From contig NZ_CP127039.1 of NCBI RefSeq assembly GCF_030316605.1, forward strand, positions 1,426,001-1,490,000: DNA of 64,000 bases. The letters run 5' to 3'. The position numbers and the translations under genes were made by a program. The first letter of the stretch is position 1; every line of letters begins with the position of its first letter. Positions 63,401 through 64,000 of this stretch are shown here, in pieces. The notes beneath the pieces were generated by a model that saw only the letters and a program-made list of their open reading frames with translations, did no database searches and was not told where the DNA came from. This stretch comes from Spiroplasma ixodetis Y32. Lineage in GTDB: Bacteria; Bacillota_I; Bacilli_A; Mycoplasmatales; VBWQ01.

Positions 63401-64000
63401 ATGGCTATTAAAGACCCATTAATGTTTATAACAATACAAGAATTTAAATCTTGAAATGGTTTTAATAAATTAGAATTTGATGAAATAACAACACCAGATA
63501 GTGAAATATTTAAAACAATTTCAATAGCAAGTAATAATATTAATTATTTAAGTGGTTTTGAAATTAATAAAAAATGACCAGAAATAACACCTACAGATTT
63601 TACTGATGAAATACAAACTGCTACTGCATACTATGTTAATTTTTTATTAACAAAAGATGTTAATTATTTACGTGGACAAGCAAGTATTAGTCAAGGTGGT
63701 ATAACTTATAGTGAAAATAATCCAGATGACCCTTATTTTGTTGTTCCAGAAGTATTTAGTTGTTTAAGAAAAATTAAACATTATTTAACTTTTAAAGGAT
63801 TTCCTTTAAATGTATCACCAAGAAAAAGTAATATATTTTTTGGTAATGGTGGTAATGAAAATATATTACAAAGATATTTAGAAATATTAGATTTAGAAAC
63901 AAATGATTCAAGAGTTAAAATAAAACAAACACATCCTAAAAATAGAAATACAGTAGTAATTATTGATACAAATGGTATTAAATCAATTGATAATTTAACA
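63401..64000 (+). CDS. Head-tail connector-like protein (cut by window edge)
   Basis: ATG after AAGGAGT; open through the last base (200 codons). MAIKDPLMFITIQEFKSWNG, then IFKTISIASNNINYLSGFEI and TDEIQTATAYYVNFLLTKDV follow the all-helical layout of gp6/gp15-type connectors (an early helix pair binding the portal, then YFVVPEVFSCLRKIKHY). A beta-rich extra domain follows. Role by resemblance only. Confidence 0.5.

Overview
The window reads as a Spiroplasma-type mollicute chromosome. It is extremely AT-rich. UGA must be read as tryptophan: lon, tig, leuS and the ABC permease all need in-frame UGA codons. Intergenic regions are short, and there is a spiralin-like lipoprotein with a SVIAC lipobox. 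All coordinates here use translation table 4.

Host backbone: polC N-terminus (1-341, minus); lipoprotein and UPF0236/ISLre2-type gene (5.5-7.7 kb); tRNA-Arg(UCU), a DUF3196-like gene, tig and lon with a CIRCE-like operator (8.0-12.9 kb); a two-gene ABC exporter (23.4-25.0 kb); a LicC-like nucleotidyltransferase with leuS (43.1-46.2 kb); a dead APC permease (46.5-49.0 kb) and a ThiT-like transporter (49.3-50.4 kb).

Between these lie pieces of at least three tailed-phage genomes. Module A (14.4-23.3 kb) has PD-(D/E)XK exonuclease, Bet/RecT annealing protein, zinc-ribbon microproteins and membrane proteins. An ERF-type annealing-protein fragment sits at 26.1 kb. Module B (27.8-41.4 kb) has early genes on plus (exonuclease, RecT, RuvC-like resolvase) converging on minus-strand structural genes (a ~970-residue protein and a portal). 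Module C (53.7-64.0 kb) has TerS-like, scaffold-like, capsid-like and connector-like genes, preceded by a duplicated and chimeric copy of its own start. UPF0236 genes stand divergently next to both TerS-like genes. Many phage genes carry single-base frameshifts or nonsense codons, so the phages look like decaying prophages, although homopolymer sequencing error cannot be excluded.

One 941-bp IS1595-family element dominates: fifteen near-complete copies, one truncated copy and one solo end. Thirteen of the fifteen have exact 8-bp, AT-only target duplications. Nine transposase genes are intact. Most insertions are in phage genes, and cutting them out restores reading frames exactly (both recT genes, portal, two UPF0236 genes, a coiled-coil gene). 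IS3-family copies are also present.

The most striking item is a full-consensus type II (open stem II) hammerhead ribozyme at 18472-18552, inside phage module A, 19 nt before a small phage gene. Other unusual items are a 488-bp foldback element with 81-bp inverted repeats inside a gene, a recurring promoter - terminator-like hairpin - ribosome site layout before several small genes, an (AT)9 tract that shifts the frame of a membrane protein, and heavily folded leaders before both early operons.
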